Origin: Anaerolineae bacterium
Lineage (GTDB): Bacteria > Chloroflexota > Anaerolineae > Aggregatilineales > Ch27
Assembly: GCA_013178165.1 (NCBI GenBank)
Contig: JABLXG010000025.1
Span: 1 to 46,311, forward strand
DNA: 46,311 nt
Reading direction: 5' to 3'
Shown piece after piece: positions 19,035-27,605 of this stretch (its first letter is position 1; every line of letters begins with the position of its first letter). A program made the translations under genes and the position numbers. The notes under the pieces were generated by a model that saw only the letters and a list, made by a program, of their open reading frames with translations, was not told where the DNA came from and searched no databases.

Positions 19035-19054
19035 AGTATAGCACGTTTGTGCTA
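19035..19054 (-). promoter_or_regulatory. radA -10 element with abutting palindrome
   Basis: Minus-strand TATACT (19040-19035) lies about 30-40 nt upstream of radA. The palindrome TAGCAC-AAAC-GTGCTA (19054-19039) covers the spacer directly upstream and overlaps the -10 by two bases, the classical place for a repressor. Confidence 0.5.
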
Positions 19055-19146
19055 GCGGATGAAATGGCGTCCTGGTCGGGGCAGGCCGGGCCTGTCAGCG
19101 ATCTGCAGCAGCGCAGTGGCACAGCATACGCCGCGCCACTGCCTGC

Positions 19147-20643
19147 TTATCCCTGGCCACCCAGCGCCCCGGCGATGAAACCGGCCACGTCCGTCTTGAG
19201 CCTGGCCAGCGATTTAAGGTCCAGGTAGAGCATGTGCCCGGCCTCATATTCCGCCGTCTGGACGTTAGCCCGCTGTTCCAGAGCCAGATTCATGTGGCTG
19301 AGGGTGTAGTAGGTTGCCGTATAGGGCGTCGCCAGGTCATAGTACCCGGCGGCCACAAAAACCTTCATGTACGGGTTGCGGGCCAGTGCGCCGCGCAACG
19401 CCTCACTGGTATCGGCATACTTGCCCTGATCCCACTGCCATTCGGCATTCACCTTGAAGCTGAGCGTCTGGTATTCCAGGTCGGTCTCGTAGCCCAGTTC
19501 GCGGCGCACGTAGTCGTTGAGCATGGCCGTATAGGGTGGCACAATCGCGGTGTAGGAGGGGTCAAACTCCGGGCGTTCGGTCACAGCCAGGGCGTCCAAA
19601 CCCCTGAAGCGCGAATCCAGGCGACCAACGGTGCGCCCTTCATCCCGCAGCAGTTCCTTACAGAAGCGCATGATCTCGATGCGCAGCCGCGTGCCCTCGA
19701 TGTAACGCGGTTCCAGGCCGGTGTAGCGGGCCAGCTTCCTGATCACGGCCTGGCGCTCGCTCTCGGCCAGCCGGTCGCCTCTAGCCAGGGCGATCAGGTA
19801 CTCCGAGCCAGCCCAGGCTTCCACCTCATCCAGCACGGCGCGCAGGGGCTTTTCCTGCAGGTCAGCGGGCAGCTTGCGGTGGTACCAGGCAGTAGCCGTG
19901 TAGGTAGGCAAGAAGAGCGCATAGGGCAGGTCATTGCCCTGCTCAAATTCCAGCGTCTGGAAGTTGAGCGTGGTGGAGATCAGGACGATGCCGTTGAAGG
20001 CGATGCCCCGGTCAACCAGATGACCGGCCAGCCCTGCCGCGCGGGTGGTGCCATAGCTTTCCCCGGCCAGGAACAGGGGCGAGGCCCAGCGGTTGTAGCG
20101 CGTCAGGTACAGGCGAATGAATTCACCGACCGCCTGCAGATCCCCGCGCAAGCTCCAGTACTGCTGGTTTAGTTCCGGCTTGACGGCGCGGCTGAAGCCC
20201 GTACCGACCGGATCGATGAATACCAGGTCAGTCAGGTCCAGCCAGGTATGCGGGTTATCGACCAGCCGGTAAGGCGGCGCGGGCATCCAGCCTTCGTCCT
20301 GCATCAGGACACGGCGCGGCCCGACCGCGCCCAAGTGTAGCCATACCGACGACGATCCGGGGCCGCCATTGAACACAAATGTCAGCGGGCGGGCGCCAAG
20401 CGGCGCGCCCTCCGGGCGGTCAAGCGTATAGGCGACAAAGAACACGTGCGCTTCGACTTCGCCCTTTTCCTCGTTGGTCAGCGGCAGCCGCCCGGTGGTG
20501 ACGGTATAGGAGAGCGTGCGCCCGTTCACAGCGACGGTATGGCGCGTCTCGACCGGCGCGGGTTCCGGCGGCGTGGGCTTTTTCTCCGGGGTGTCATCCT
20601 TTTTCTGTTCGGGCTGTTCAACTTTCGGATTTTCTTCAGTCAT
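19147..20643 (-). CDS. Serine carboxypeptidase-like protein, S10 family
   Basis: This 498-residue protein has an S10 alpha/beta-hydrolase fold. The oxyanion-region motif is FNGGPGSSSVWLHLG, the nucleophile Ser lies in GESYGTTR near residue 195, Asp in GYYDLATPY near 436 and His in EAGHMLYLD near 468. The complete triad suggests an active carboxypeptidase or acyl hydrolase. The N-terminus is a charged lysine/glutamate/proline-rich stretch (1-35) with no signal peptide, so it looks cytosolic, unusual for a family best known from lysosomes and secreted proteins. GAGGGG lies 7 nt before the ATG. Confidence 0.9.
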   Translation of the reverse strand: MTEENPKVEQPEQKKDDTPEKKPTPPEPAPVETRHTVAVNGRTLSYTVTTGRLPLTNEEKGEVEAHVFFVAYTLDRPEGAPLGARPLTFVFNGGPGSSSVWLHLGAVGPRRVLMQDEGWMPAPPYRLVDNPHTWLDLTDLVFIDPVGTGFSRAVKPELNQQYWSLRGDLQAVGEFIRLYLTRYNRWASPLFLAGESYGTTRAAGLAGHLVDRGIAFNGIVLISTTLNFQTLEFEQGNDLPYALFLPTYTATAWYHRKLPADLQEKPLRAVLDEVEAWAGSEYLIALARGDRLAESERQAVIRKLARYTGLEPRYIEGTRLRIEIMRFCKELLRDEGRTVGRLDSRFRGLDALAVTERPEFDPSYTAIVPPYTAMLNDYVRRELGYETDLEYQTLSFKVNAEWQWDQGKYADTSEALRGALARNPYMKVFVAAGYYDLATPYTATYYTLSHMNLALEQRANVQTAEYEAGHMLYLDLKSLARLKTDVAGFIAGALGGQG

Positions 20644-20743
20644 GTGTTGCCCCTCTGAGGGTCATCTCCCGCGGCTGTTCAGGTTAATGACGGGGCAGCC
20701 CGCGCCCGCGAACTACCCCGTCTTCTCAGTGCATCTGCTAGTG

Positions 20744-22618
20744 TTATGCCTGGTGGTAGAGCGCCAGCAACTTCTCCAGCCGGGCGATACTATCCGCCAG
20801 GCCGCCGGGCCGGTTGCGGGCCAGCCAGATGCGCCGGTACTCATCCAGCAGCGGTTCGAGTTCCTCGGCCAGCCGCTTGCGCTGCCGACCCGGAATGTTG
20901 GTCACCTTCTGGCCCGGCGCGGCCAGTTGCGCCTGACCCAGCTTGCAGGCATGCAGCAACAGGTTGGCGGCCAGGTCGAACTCATCCATGATCAGGTCGG
21001 CGTCCAGAGCCATGATCTGCGCGCTGTCCAGACGCAGCATGATCTCCTCGATGGCTGCCTGAGCGCGGGCCAGGTTTTCGGCCTTCAGGCCGGCCATCCA
21101 GGTTTCGCCCAGCGGCACATCAGCGTGCATCAGCAGGCCGTGCAGGGCCGAGCGGTTATCGCCCAGCACACCGGCCAGCTGGTAGACATTGCCCAGATCG
21201 TAAGCCAGCTGCCCCATCACGCCCGCCTCATCCTGGAAGGCAAAGTGATCCAGGGCGGCGGGCACATCCAGGGTGCGGTTAGCCGCCGCTGCCCAGCTCA
21301 CCGCTGCGCCGTAGGCAAAGCCCAGGTAGGAGACAGGCAACGGCTGCCAGTGGCCGTAATCGCCCCAGTCGGTGTTCAGATAGCCGATCGCGCCGTGCTT
21401 GAGGCCGTTTTCCGCGGCGCTCCACAGGTTGGCGAGCGCGTTTGCCGTCCGCCCGGCAATGCTCAGCCAGCTTGACGTGCCGGGACAAACATAGAACGGG
21501 ATGCCCGATGCAGCGAAGGCCGCGCCGTGCTCATCAAAAGGATGATCCGCCTCGTAGCCCCATTCGAGGGCAATCGTGTCGGCGGGCAGTTCCGGGATCA
21601 GGTCGGGGTGCTTGATGATGATGTCGCCCCAGAACTGCATGGTGCGCCCATGCCGGGTAACCAGATCGTGGATCTGGCGCAGGAAATCCAGGTACACCCG
21701 GCCAGCGCCCTTCTGGCGGGCGATCGCTTCGCTGCGCGTGCCGGGCTGGCCGACATCCCAGGTTTCGTCGCACCCGACGTTGAACTGGCGGCTGCTGAAG
21801 TGTGGCAGCAACTCCTCGTACAACTCCGCCAGCAGCGCCAGCGAACCCGGATCGGTCGGGCACAGGCTGAACGGCTCCCTGGAAACCCGCCCCCAGGGGA
21901 AGGTAAAGCCGTTCGGCGCTTCGGCCAGGTGGGCATAGGCCGGATGCTTGAGCCAGCGCAGCATGTGGCCGAAGGAGTTCTGGTTGGGCACCAGTTCAAT
22001 GTACCGCTCCCGGCAGAAGGCATCCAGCTCCAGGATTTCTTCGCCGGTCATGGGGGAAGCTTCCGCCCAGACAACGGTATGGTTGCGGTAGGCGAAGGTA
22101 TGCTCCGTGTAAAGCTGTAGCTGGTTGATCTTCCAGCTGGCCAGGCGGTCGATCAGGCCATAAAGGGTGTCCATGGTCGGGACTTTGTCGCGGCTGATAT
22201 CCAGCATAACGCCGCGGCTGGGGAAATCCGGCCAGTCCTCGATCTGCAGGCAGGGCAGGCGGTTGTCTTCCATCTGGCGGGCGATCTGGGTGAGGGTCAT
22301 GGCCGCGTAGAACGCGCCCGGCCGGTCGTGGGCGACGATTTCAATACCCTGCGGCGTGATGCTGAGGGTGTAGCCCTGCGCCCTGAGGACGGCCGTCGGG
22401 TCCAGGCGGATCGAAGCACCGATCTGCCTGCCGTCCAGACGGGCGGCGGTCAGAGTCCAGTGTGGCCCGGCTACAGCCAGGGCGGCCCGAACCGCCCGCC
22501 CAATCGGCAGCGGTACCCCGTCCGCCAACCAGATAAAGCGTCCCGGCTCCAGCTCCAACGCGCCTTCCAGGTAGTTCAGCCGCTGCGGCGCGGGCAGCAG
22601 CACCAGGCTTTGCACCAT
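20744..22618 (-). CDS. GH20 beta-N-acetylhexosaminidase-like protein
   Basis: This 624-residue protein has an N-terminal GH20b-type alpha/beta domain (about 1-125) followed by a GH20 barrel starting at FPSRGVMLDISRDKVPT. The catalytic Asp-Glu pair is in NVGCDETWDVG near residue 283. Such enzymes remove terminal GlcNAc or GalNAc by substrate-assisted catalysis. No signal peptide is seen. The C-terminal third is helical, with no clear second catalytic domain. ATG at 22618 is chosen because AGGGGG lies 7 nt upstream; a start at 22639 is less likely. A -10-like TATACT lies at 22668-22663. Confidence 0.85.
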   Translation of the reverse strand: MVQSLVLLPAPQRLNYLEGALELEPGRFIWLADGVPLPIGRAVRAALAVAGPHWTLTAARLDGRQIGASIRLDPTAVLRAQGYTLSITPQGIEIVAHDRPGAFYAAMTLTQIARQMEDNRLPCLQIEDWPDFPSRGVMLDISRDKVPTMDTLYGLIDRLASWKINQLQLYTEHTFAYRNHTVVWAEASPMTGEEILELDAFCRERYIELVPNQNSFGHMLRWLKHPAYAHLAEAPNGFTFPWGRVSREPFSLCPTDPGSLALLAELYEELLPHFSSRQFNVGCDETWDVGQPGTRSEAIARQKGAGRVYLDFLRQIHDLVTRHGRTMQFWGDIIIKHPDLIPELPADTIALEWGYEADHPFDEHGAAFAASGIPFYVCPGTSSWLSIAGRTANALANLWSAAENGLKHGAIGYLNTDWGDYGHWQPLPVSYLGFAYGAAVSWAAAANRTLDVPAALDHFAFQDEAGVMGQLAYDLGNVYQLAGVLGDNRSALHGLLMHADVPLGETWMAGLKAENLARAQAAIEEIMLRLDSAQIMALDADLIMDEFDLAANLLLHACKLGQAQLAAPGQKVTNIPGRQRKRLAEELEPLLDEYRRIWLARNRPGGLADSIARLEKLLALYHQA

Positions 22619-22996
22619 GGGCAACCCCCTGTTGTGCACAGGCGAACAGACACACCGCCAAGAGTATACCGTGTTCTGCTGTTAATGGGCGGAGGTCGGG
22701 CGCGGAAAGCAGGGAAGGATGCGCCCGCCGGAAGCTACCTGCGATCTGGCGGCCATGATCCCGTTCCATGGCAGTGTATCGAATTCGGTTGAGGTGCGAA
22801 CTGGTTGTGCGCTGGGTCTCACCCCTGCTGCGCTGCGCATAGATTCCGGCCAGGGGGTAACGCCAGCCGAACGGCCTTGCGCCCGGTTTCAACCGAAAAG
22901 GATACCCCGCTTCAAGCATGGTGTGCGTACCCGCCGATCTGGCCTATAATCGAAGTCAAACTTGCCCGGCTTCATCTTTGTCCCAGGGAGTTCTCC
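22619..22996. other. Divergent promoter region
   Basis: About 380 nt separate the GH20 gene (minus) from the TIM-barrel gene (plus). A minus-strand TATACT (22668-22663) and a plus-strand TATAAT (22945-22950) are visible. The middle, about 22680-22900, shows no convincing gene. Confidence 0.5.
22945..22950 (+). promoter_or_regulatory. Consensus -10 upstream of the TIM-barrel gene
   Basis: A perfect TATAAT lies 46 nt before the start codon at 22997. The -35 position reads TGTGCG, a poor match. Confidence 0.5.
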
Positions 22997-23833
22997 ATGA
23001 GCGATTTCCCACGCACAACCGTCGGCGGAGTCAGCCTGCCCCGCCTGATCATCGGCACCAACTGGCTGCTGGGCTATTCCCACTCCAGCCCGGCCAAAGA
23101 TAAATTCATTAAAGATTTACAGACCCGCGAACGCATGACCGCTATCTTTAAAGTGTTTATGGCCCGCGGCGTGAATGCGGTCATGGCCCCGCTTTCCGAG
23201 CCGCTGGAGGAGGCCATCCGCGACGCCGAAGATGCCACCGGTGTGGAGATGATCCGCATCCTGACGCCGAGCTTCAACATCACCCCCGGCGGCAACCCGG
23301 CGGAGGACCCGGAGCCGGTACTGGACCGGGCGAAGGCGCTGGGCGCAACGATATGCATGCCGCACCAGTGCGTAACCGACGCTCTGATCGACCGGCGGAC
23401 GCGCGTCATCCGCGACATCGATCACTACACCCGCCTGATTCGCGAGCGGGAGATGATCCCCGGCCTTTCCACCCACATGCCGGAAGCGATCGTCTACGCC
23501 GATATGCAGGACGCGGATGTGGAAACGTACATCCAGCTCTACAATGCGGCGGGCTTCCTGATGCAGGTCGAGGCGGACTGGGTAATGGGCATCATCAAGA
23601 ACGCTCGCAAGCCGGTCATGACCATCAAGCCGCTGGCGGCAGGCAGGTTGCTGCCGGTAGTGGGCCTGGCTTTTGTATGGAGCACGCTGCGGCCCTGCGA
23701 TATGGTGACCATCGGCACGACCACGCCCGAGGAAGCCCACGAGGTGATCGATATCTCACTGGCCCTGCTGGCGGGGGAAGTGCCGGAATCGGCGCTGCAG
23801 AAGACGCGCAGCAAGGCTTCGCTGACGTACTAG
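22997..23833 (+). CDS. Aldo/keto-reductase-like TIM-barrel protein of unknown function
   Basis: This 278-residue protein has an overall pattern of alternating strands and helices that ends in TIGTTTPEEAHEVIDISL, resembling the cofactor-proximal end of aldo/keto reductases. The start, TTVGGVSLPRLIIGTNWLLGY, also resembles the first strand of that fold. A clear catalytic Asp-Tyr-Lys-His tetrad was not identified, so the function is open. ATG at 22997 has GGGAG just upstream; a longer frame from 22805 is unsupported. The GT-C membrane protein gene starts 21 nt after its stop, so they are probably co-transcribed. Confidence 0.7.
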   Translation: MSDFPRTTVGGVSLPRLIIGTNWLLGYSHSSPAKDKFIKDLQTRERMTAIFKVFMARGVNAVMAPLSEPLEEAIRDAEDATGVEMIRILTPSFNITPGGNPAEDPEPVLDRAKALGATICMPHQCVTDALIDRRTRVIRDIDHYTRLIREREMIPGLSTHMPEAIVYADMQDADVETYIQLYNAAGFLMQVEADWVMGIIKNARKPVMTIKPLAAGRLLPVVGLAFVWSTLRPCDMVTIGTTTPEEAHEVIDISLALLAGEVPESALQKTRSKASLTY

Positions 23834-23854
23834 CAGCGCCCGCACATCCCGGAA

Positions 23855-25948
23855 ATGGCTCATCCCACAGGCAAAACCATGCGCCGCGCCATTGCCACTG
23901 GCGCGGCTCTACTCTGGCTGGCGCTCGTCCTGGGGCTGTACTACTGGGTGCATAAACCCCTGACTCCGCCGCTGGCCGAGGCGATCGGCGGGGCAATCCT
24001 GGACGCGGCAGTAGCTGCCCTGTTCGCCCTGCTGGCAGGCGGGCTGGGGACGCGCCTGCTGGCCCGCCTGGACCTGAGCTTTCTCAGCCCGGCGGAACGA
24101 CTGGCAACGACCCTGCTGATCGGGCTGGGAGCGCTCGCCCTGTTGATCCTGGCCGTCGGGGCGGTCTCGCTCAGCCCGCTGAGCATGGCAGCGTTGCTGC
24201 TGGCTGTGGCGGCGCTGACCCGGCGGGAAACGCTAACCTGGGCGGGAGACTGGCAGGGCCTTCTGCGTGGCGGTCTGCCCCGCGACCGGTGGGGACGGTT
24301 CCTGGCCTTTATTGCTCTGATTCTGCTGGCGATCGCCTTCCTGCTGGCCCTGCTCCCACCGTCGATGTGGGATGTGTTGACCTATCATCTGGCAGGGGCG
24401 GCCCAGCACGTCCTCAACAGCCGCTTCTCTGCTGTTGAGCACAACCATTTCCTTGGCTTCTCACAACTGGTCGATACGCTTTACGCCGGCCAGCTGGCGC
24501 TGACCGGGCGGCTGACCGGCGCCGCACTGCTGCACTGGATCGTCGGCGTCGGCCTGTTACTGGCAGCTGGCGGATATGCCGCCCGGCGATCCGGCCCAGC
24601 GGCGGGCTGGGCGGCAGTAGGCGTCCTCCTGGCCGGGCGGACGATCTGGCTGGAGATGACCTACGCCTACGCCGATCTGTTGCCAGTAGCGCTGGCTGTC
24701 GTGGCCGTCTCCGCAGCGGAACGGTGGGACGAGGTGCGCCGCGCCGGCGAGCTGGAAGGCGCGGAGACGCGGCGGGGGGTGGGCTATCTCCTGCTGGTGG
24801 GCGCAGCAGCGGGTCTGGCCATGAGCACCAAGTACACTGTGGTATGGCTGGGCGCGGCGCTGGGGCTGTTGGTGCTGTGGTTAGCCCGGCGGGAAGCCTG
24901 GAGAAGCGTCCTGTCTTACGGCCTGCTCTACGGGCTGGTCGCGGCGGCGATTCTGGCCCCCTGGTTGATCCGCAATGCGCTGTGGTACGGCAACCCGTTC
25001 TACCCGCTGCTCTTCGATGGTGGAGAGATGGACGCAATCCGCCGGGCATGGTACAGCCAGCCCGGTTCCGGGCTGATCTACGGCGGCGGAGCCTGGCAAC
25101 TTCCGCTGCTGCCGCTGACGGCCAGCGTCCTGGGGGTAGAAGGAGCCGGGACATACAACACTGACATCGGCCCGCTGTTCGTAATGCTGACACCACTGCT
25201 CCTGCTCACCCGGCGGCAGCTCACGGCGGCGGAGCGGGCGACGGTGCGCTGCGCCCTGATCGTGGTTGGGGCGGTGACAGTAGCGTGGGTGTTGAGCGCT
25301 GCCTTCGGGTCGTACATCAGCCTGCAAACGCGACTGGTGCTATACCTGTTCGGTCCGCTGGCAGTCGTGGCCGGCATCGCTCTGGAGTCGCTGCGGCGGC
25401 TGCCGGATAAGCCGCTCAACCTTGGCTTCGTTGTACGGGCGATAGTGGCACTGGCGTTGATCTTCACGGTGGGTGATGCCCTGCGGACACTGGGGCGCAA
25501 GGGCGTACAGATTTACTTCTCTGGCGAGGCGGGCTATCGCGAGCGTTACCTGGAGCACGCGTTGGGCTGGCACTATGGGGCCATGCGCCAGGTCAACACC
25601 TTGCCGGAGGGGACGACGGTACGCTTCCTTTGGGAGCCGCGCTACCTCTACTGCGACGGCGACCGGCTAAACTGCTGGCCCGACTCGCTGATGGACGGCT
25701 GGTACTACGCGCGGCGGGCAGTTGACGATGGCTCCCCGGCAGCGATCGCGGCGGCGTGGCGGGCAACGGCGGATTACCTGCTGGTGTACGAATTCGGGCG
25801 GACGTTCGAGCGGGAGAACAGCATTCTCTACACGGCTGCCGACTGGGCCGCCTGGGAGGACTTCGTTACCGGGCACCTGGTTGAAGTGTGGCGCGGCGGC
25901 AACGATGGCGCAGCAGCACAATACATCCTGTACCGCTGGCGGGATTGA
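23855..25948 (+). CDS. GT-C type polytopic membrane glycosyltransferase-like protein
   Basis: This 697-residue protein has many membrane segments across residues 10-545 and a soluble C-terminal part of about 150 residues. The first extracytoplasmic loop carries PPSMWDVLTYHLAG, with the acidic residue expected of GT-C fold enzymes, which use polyprenyl-phosphate sugars outside the membrane. It resembles ArnT/PMT-like proteins in layout only. The start is uncertain: ATG at 23855 gives the longest product, while ATG at 23879 (MRRAIATGAALLW) begins directly at the first membrane helix. Confidence 0.75.
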   Translation: MAHPTGKTMRRAIATGAALLWLALVLGLYYWVHKPLTPPLAEAIGGAILDAAVAALFALLAGGLGTRLLARLDLSFLSPAERLATTLLIGLGALALLILAVGAVSLSPLSMAALLLAVAALTRRETLTWAGDWQGLLRGGLPRDRWGRFLAFIALILLAIAFLLALLPPSMWDVLTYHLAGAAQHVLNSRFSAVEHNHFLGFSQLVDTLYAGQLALTGRLTGAALLHWIVGVGLLLAAGGYAARRSGPAAGWAAVGVLLAGRTIWLEMTYAYADLLPVALAVVAVSAAERWDEVRRAGELEGAETRRGVGYLLLVGAAAGLAMSTKYTVVWLGAALGLLVLWLARREAWRSVLSYGLLYGLVAAAILAPWLIRNALWYGNPFYPLLFDGGEMDAIRRAWYSQPGSGLIYGGGAWQLPLLPLTASVLGVEGAGTYNTDIGPLFVMLTPLLLLTRRQLTAAERATVRCALIVVGAVTVAWVLSAAFGSYISLQTRLVLYLFGPLAVVAGIALESLRRLPDKPLNLGFVVRAIVALALIFTVGDALRTLGRKGVQIYFSGEAGYRERYLEHALGWHYGAMRQVNTLPEGTTVRFLWEPRYLYCDGDRLNCWPDSLMDGWYYARRAVDDGSPAAIAAAWRATADYLLVYEFGRTFERENSILYTAADWAAWEDFVTGHLVEVWRGGNDGAAAQYILYRWRD

Positions 25949-25967
25949 CCGATCAGGGGCAGCGGGC

Positions 25968-27134
25968 CTAGAACAGCGGCAATTGCACCGGCGGGCGGTG
26001 ACCATCGAGGAGGATGTACGGGGCGGCGCGGTTGGCCTGCACACCGAGCCGGTTGAGCGTAGCCAGATCGCGGATCGTTCCACGCCGCCGGGCGCGCAGC
26101 AGTTGCTCCACGCCTTTCGGCCCGATCCCTGGCACGCGTAGCAGCGTCTCCCGGTCGGCGCGCATGATCTCCACTGGCGCGGTCAGCAAATGGGCGTCGG
26201 CCCAGGCGCGCTTGGGATCAACATCGAGGCGCAGGTTACCCACCCCTTCAAAGGGTAGCTCCTCCACATCCCAGCCGTAATCACGCAACAGGAAGCTGGC
26301 CTGGTACAGCCGCCGTTCGCGCTGGGGATCGGTCGGCGGCAGGTTCTCGAAAGGCGTATCGATCACCGGGCTAAAGCCAGAGTAGTAGGCCCGCTTCAGG
26401 CCAAGCTGGCGGTACAGGCGGGCGCTCAGACTCAGCAACTCCAGGTCCGTGTCGCCCACCGCGCCGACCACGAACTGGGTCACGCTGCTGGCCCAGCGAC
26501 GCTCCGGGTTCGATTGGCGGATGCGCTGCGCCCACTGCAGGCGTAGCAGCAGGTCATCGCTGAAATCCTTACGGGGGGCCAGGGCATGCAACCGTTCGGG
26601 TGTAGGTGCTTCCAGGTTGATCGACACGCGATCGGCAATCTGCATGGCGCGAACGACCTGGTCGTATTCCGCGCCGGGCATGATCTTGAGGTGGATGTAG
26701 CCCCGGTAGCCGTACTTATGACGGATGATCTCGCCCGTATCGAGGATACGATCCTGCACCGCTGCGCCGCCCTTGATGATACCTGACGAGAGAAAGATGC
26801 CCTCCACTACCCCGGCCCGCACCAGCCTGTCGAAGGCGGCGGCCAGCTCATCCGGCGAAAAGGTCTCGCGGCGCATCTGTGTCCGCCCGGCGCGGAACGG
26901 GCAGTAGAAGCAGTTCTTCTCGCAGGCGGTGGTGATCATCGTCTTCATGACCGGCTTGAGACCCTGAGGGGTGGTCACATGGGTGACACAGGGCAGCAAC
27001 TCAGGGTCGGGCGCGGGGCGACTTTGCAGCGTCAGGCGCTCGCTCAAGGGGGCGTCACCCGCCGGCTCAAACTCGGTGATGGCGCCCAGCCGGGCCAGAC
27101 GGGTCAGGGTATCGGGGACCACGTGAATGTTCAT
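25968..27134 (-). CDS. Radical SAM protein with C-terminal helix-hairpin-helix, DNA repair/modification type
   Basis: This 388-residue protein has the radical-SAM cluster motif CEKNCFYC (CX3CX2C) near residues 69-76, followed by ETFSPDELAAAF and EGIFLSSGIIKGG, then YIHLKIMPGAEYDQV. This is the pattern of the putative DNA modification/repair radical SAM group often encoded beside a uracil-DNA-glycosylase-like partner; no such partner is in this window. Residues about 333-380 form a helix-hairpin-helix DNA-binding region (RVPGIGPKGVEQLL). The promoter lies so close that the predicted transcript begins at the ATG, with no ribosome site, and a LexA-type palindrome lies inside the promoter. SOS control is therefore suggested. 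Confidence 0.9.
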   Translation of the reverse strand: MNIHVVPDTLTRLARLGAITEFEPAGDAPLSERLTLQSRPAPDPELLPCVTHVTTPQGLKPVMKTMITTACEKNCFYCPFRAGRTQMRRETFSPDELAAAFDRLVRAGVVEGIFLSSGIIKGGAAVQDRILDTGEIIRHKYGYRGYIHLKIMPGAEYDQVVRAMQIADRVSINLEAPTPERLHALAPRKDFSDDLLLRLQWAQRIRQSNPERRWASSVTQFVVGAVGDTDLELLSLSARLYRQLGLKRAYYSGFSPVIDTPFENLPPTDPQRERRLYQASFLLRDYGWDVEELPFEGVGNLRLDVDPKRAWADAHLLTAPVEIMRADRETLLRVPGIGPKGVEQLLRARRRGTIRDLATLNRLGVQANRAAPYILLDGHRPPVQLPLF

Positions 27135-27140
27135 AAATCT

Positions 27141-27169
27141 ATAATACCGAACTTATGTTCTGAGGTCAA
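27141..27169 (-). promoter_or_regulatory. Promoter of the radical-SAM/HhH gene with LexA-like box
   Basis: Minus-strand TTGACC (27169-27164), a 17-nt spacer and TATTAT (27146-27141). The spacer contains GAAC-ATAA-GTTC (27160-27149), the Firmicutes/Actinobacteria-type LexA consensus. Six nt separate the -10 from the ATG, so the transcript is predicted to be leaderless. Confidence 0.7.
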
Positions 27170-27345
27170 TAGCGACAGCAGAGGCAACAGGGGCCTTGTC
27201 AACTCTGGCGGCATGGCGGCAGACAGCGAGCAGGTCAGGGGTTGGGAGGCCGGGAGGCTGAAGACACAAGGCCAGAGGCAGGTGGTAGAGCAAACAAGCC
27301 GGGAGAACGGGAAGCCAACCCGCTGCCCCATTGCCTGCTGAAAAG

Positions 27346-27395
27346 TAAAGCTCCAGGTCGTGTGAAGAGGGGGAAACACACAGCCCGGAGCTTTA
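27346..27395 (-). terminator. Long stem-loop, possible minus-strand terminator
   Basis: TAAAGCTCC (27346-27354) pairs with GGAGCTTTA (27387-27395), and an inner GTGTG/CACAC pair (27360-27364 with 27377-27381) extends the stem across 5-nt internal loops. On the minus strand ACTTTTC follows, so it may end read-through from the PEBP-family gene. Confidence 0.45.
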
Positions 27396-27574
27396 GAGGG
27401 GAAACTGCCTACAATATAGCACGAGTTCGTAAGAAATTAAAGTGCCAAATTTCACCATAAAAGGGTTCTTTAGGCAAAAATGGGCAAAATTCACGAATTT
27501 CTAAGCTTTTCCGGGGCTCAAAGCCAAGCTGAACACGCAGAGATTGCCGCCACAAACACGCCCGGACAACCGTA

Positions 27575-27598
27575 GCGGCGCGACTCGCATCGCGCCGC
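27575..27598. terminator. Hairpin after the PEBP-family gene
   Basis: GCGGCGCGA (27575-27583) and TCGCGCCGC (27590-27598) form a perfect 9-bp stem with a 6-nt loop, 8 nt beyond the minus-strand stop at 27606. The tail is not T-rich on the minus strand; on the plus strand CTTTCG follows. Confidence 0.5.
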
Positions 27599-27605
27599 CT
27601 TTCGC

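Larger units (their letters stand above)
27135..27605. other. Intergenic region with structured RNA elements
   Basis: About 470 nt hold no convincing gene. Besides the promoter at its left end there is a long stem-loop (27346-27395), a plus-strand TACAAT (27410-27415), an AT-rich stretch (27420-27520) and a perfect 9-bp hairpin (27575-27598) just after the PEBP-family stop. Confidence 0.5.

Noticed and set aside
22680-22900. tRNA-like or small RNA gene between the GH20 and TIM-barrel genes
   Set aside because: No T-loop consensus or cloverleaf pairing could be found by eye.
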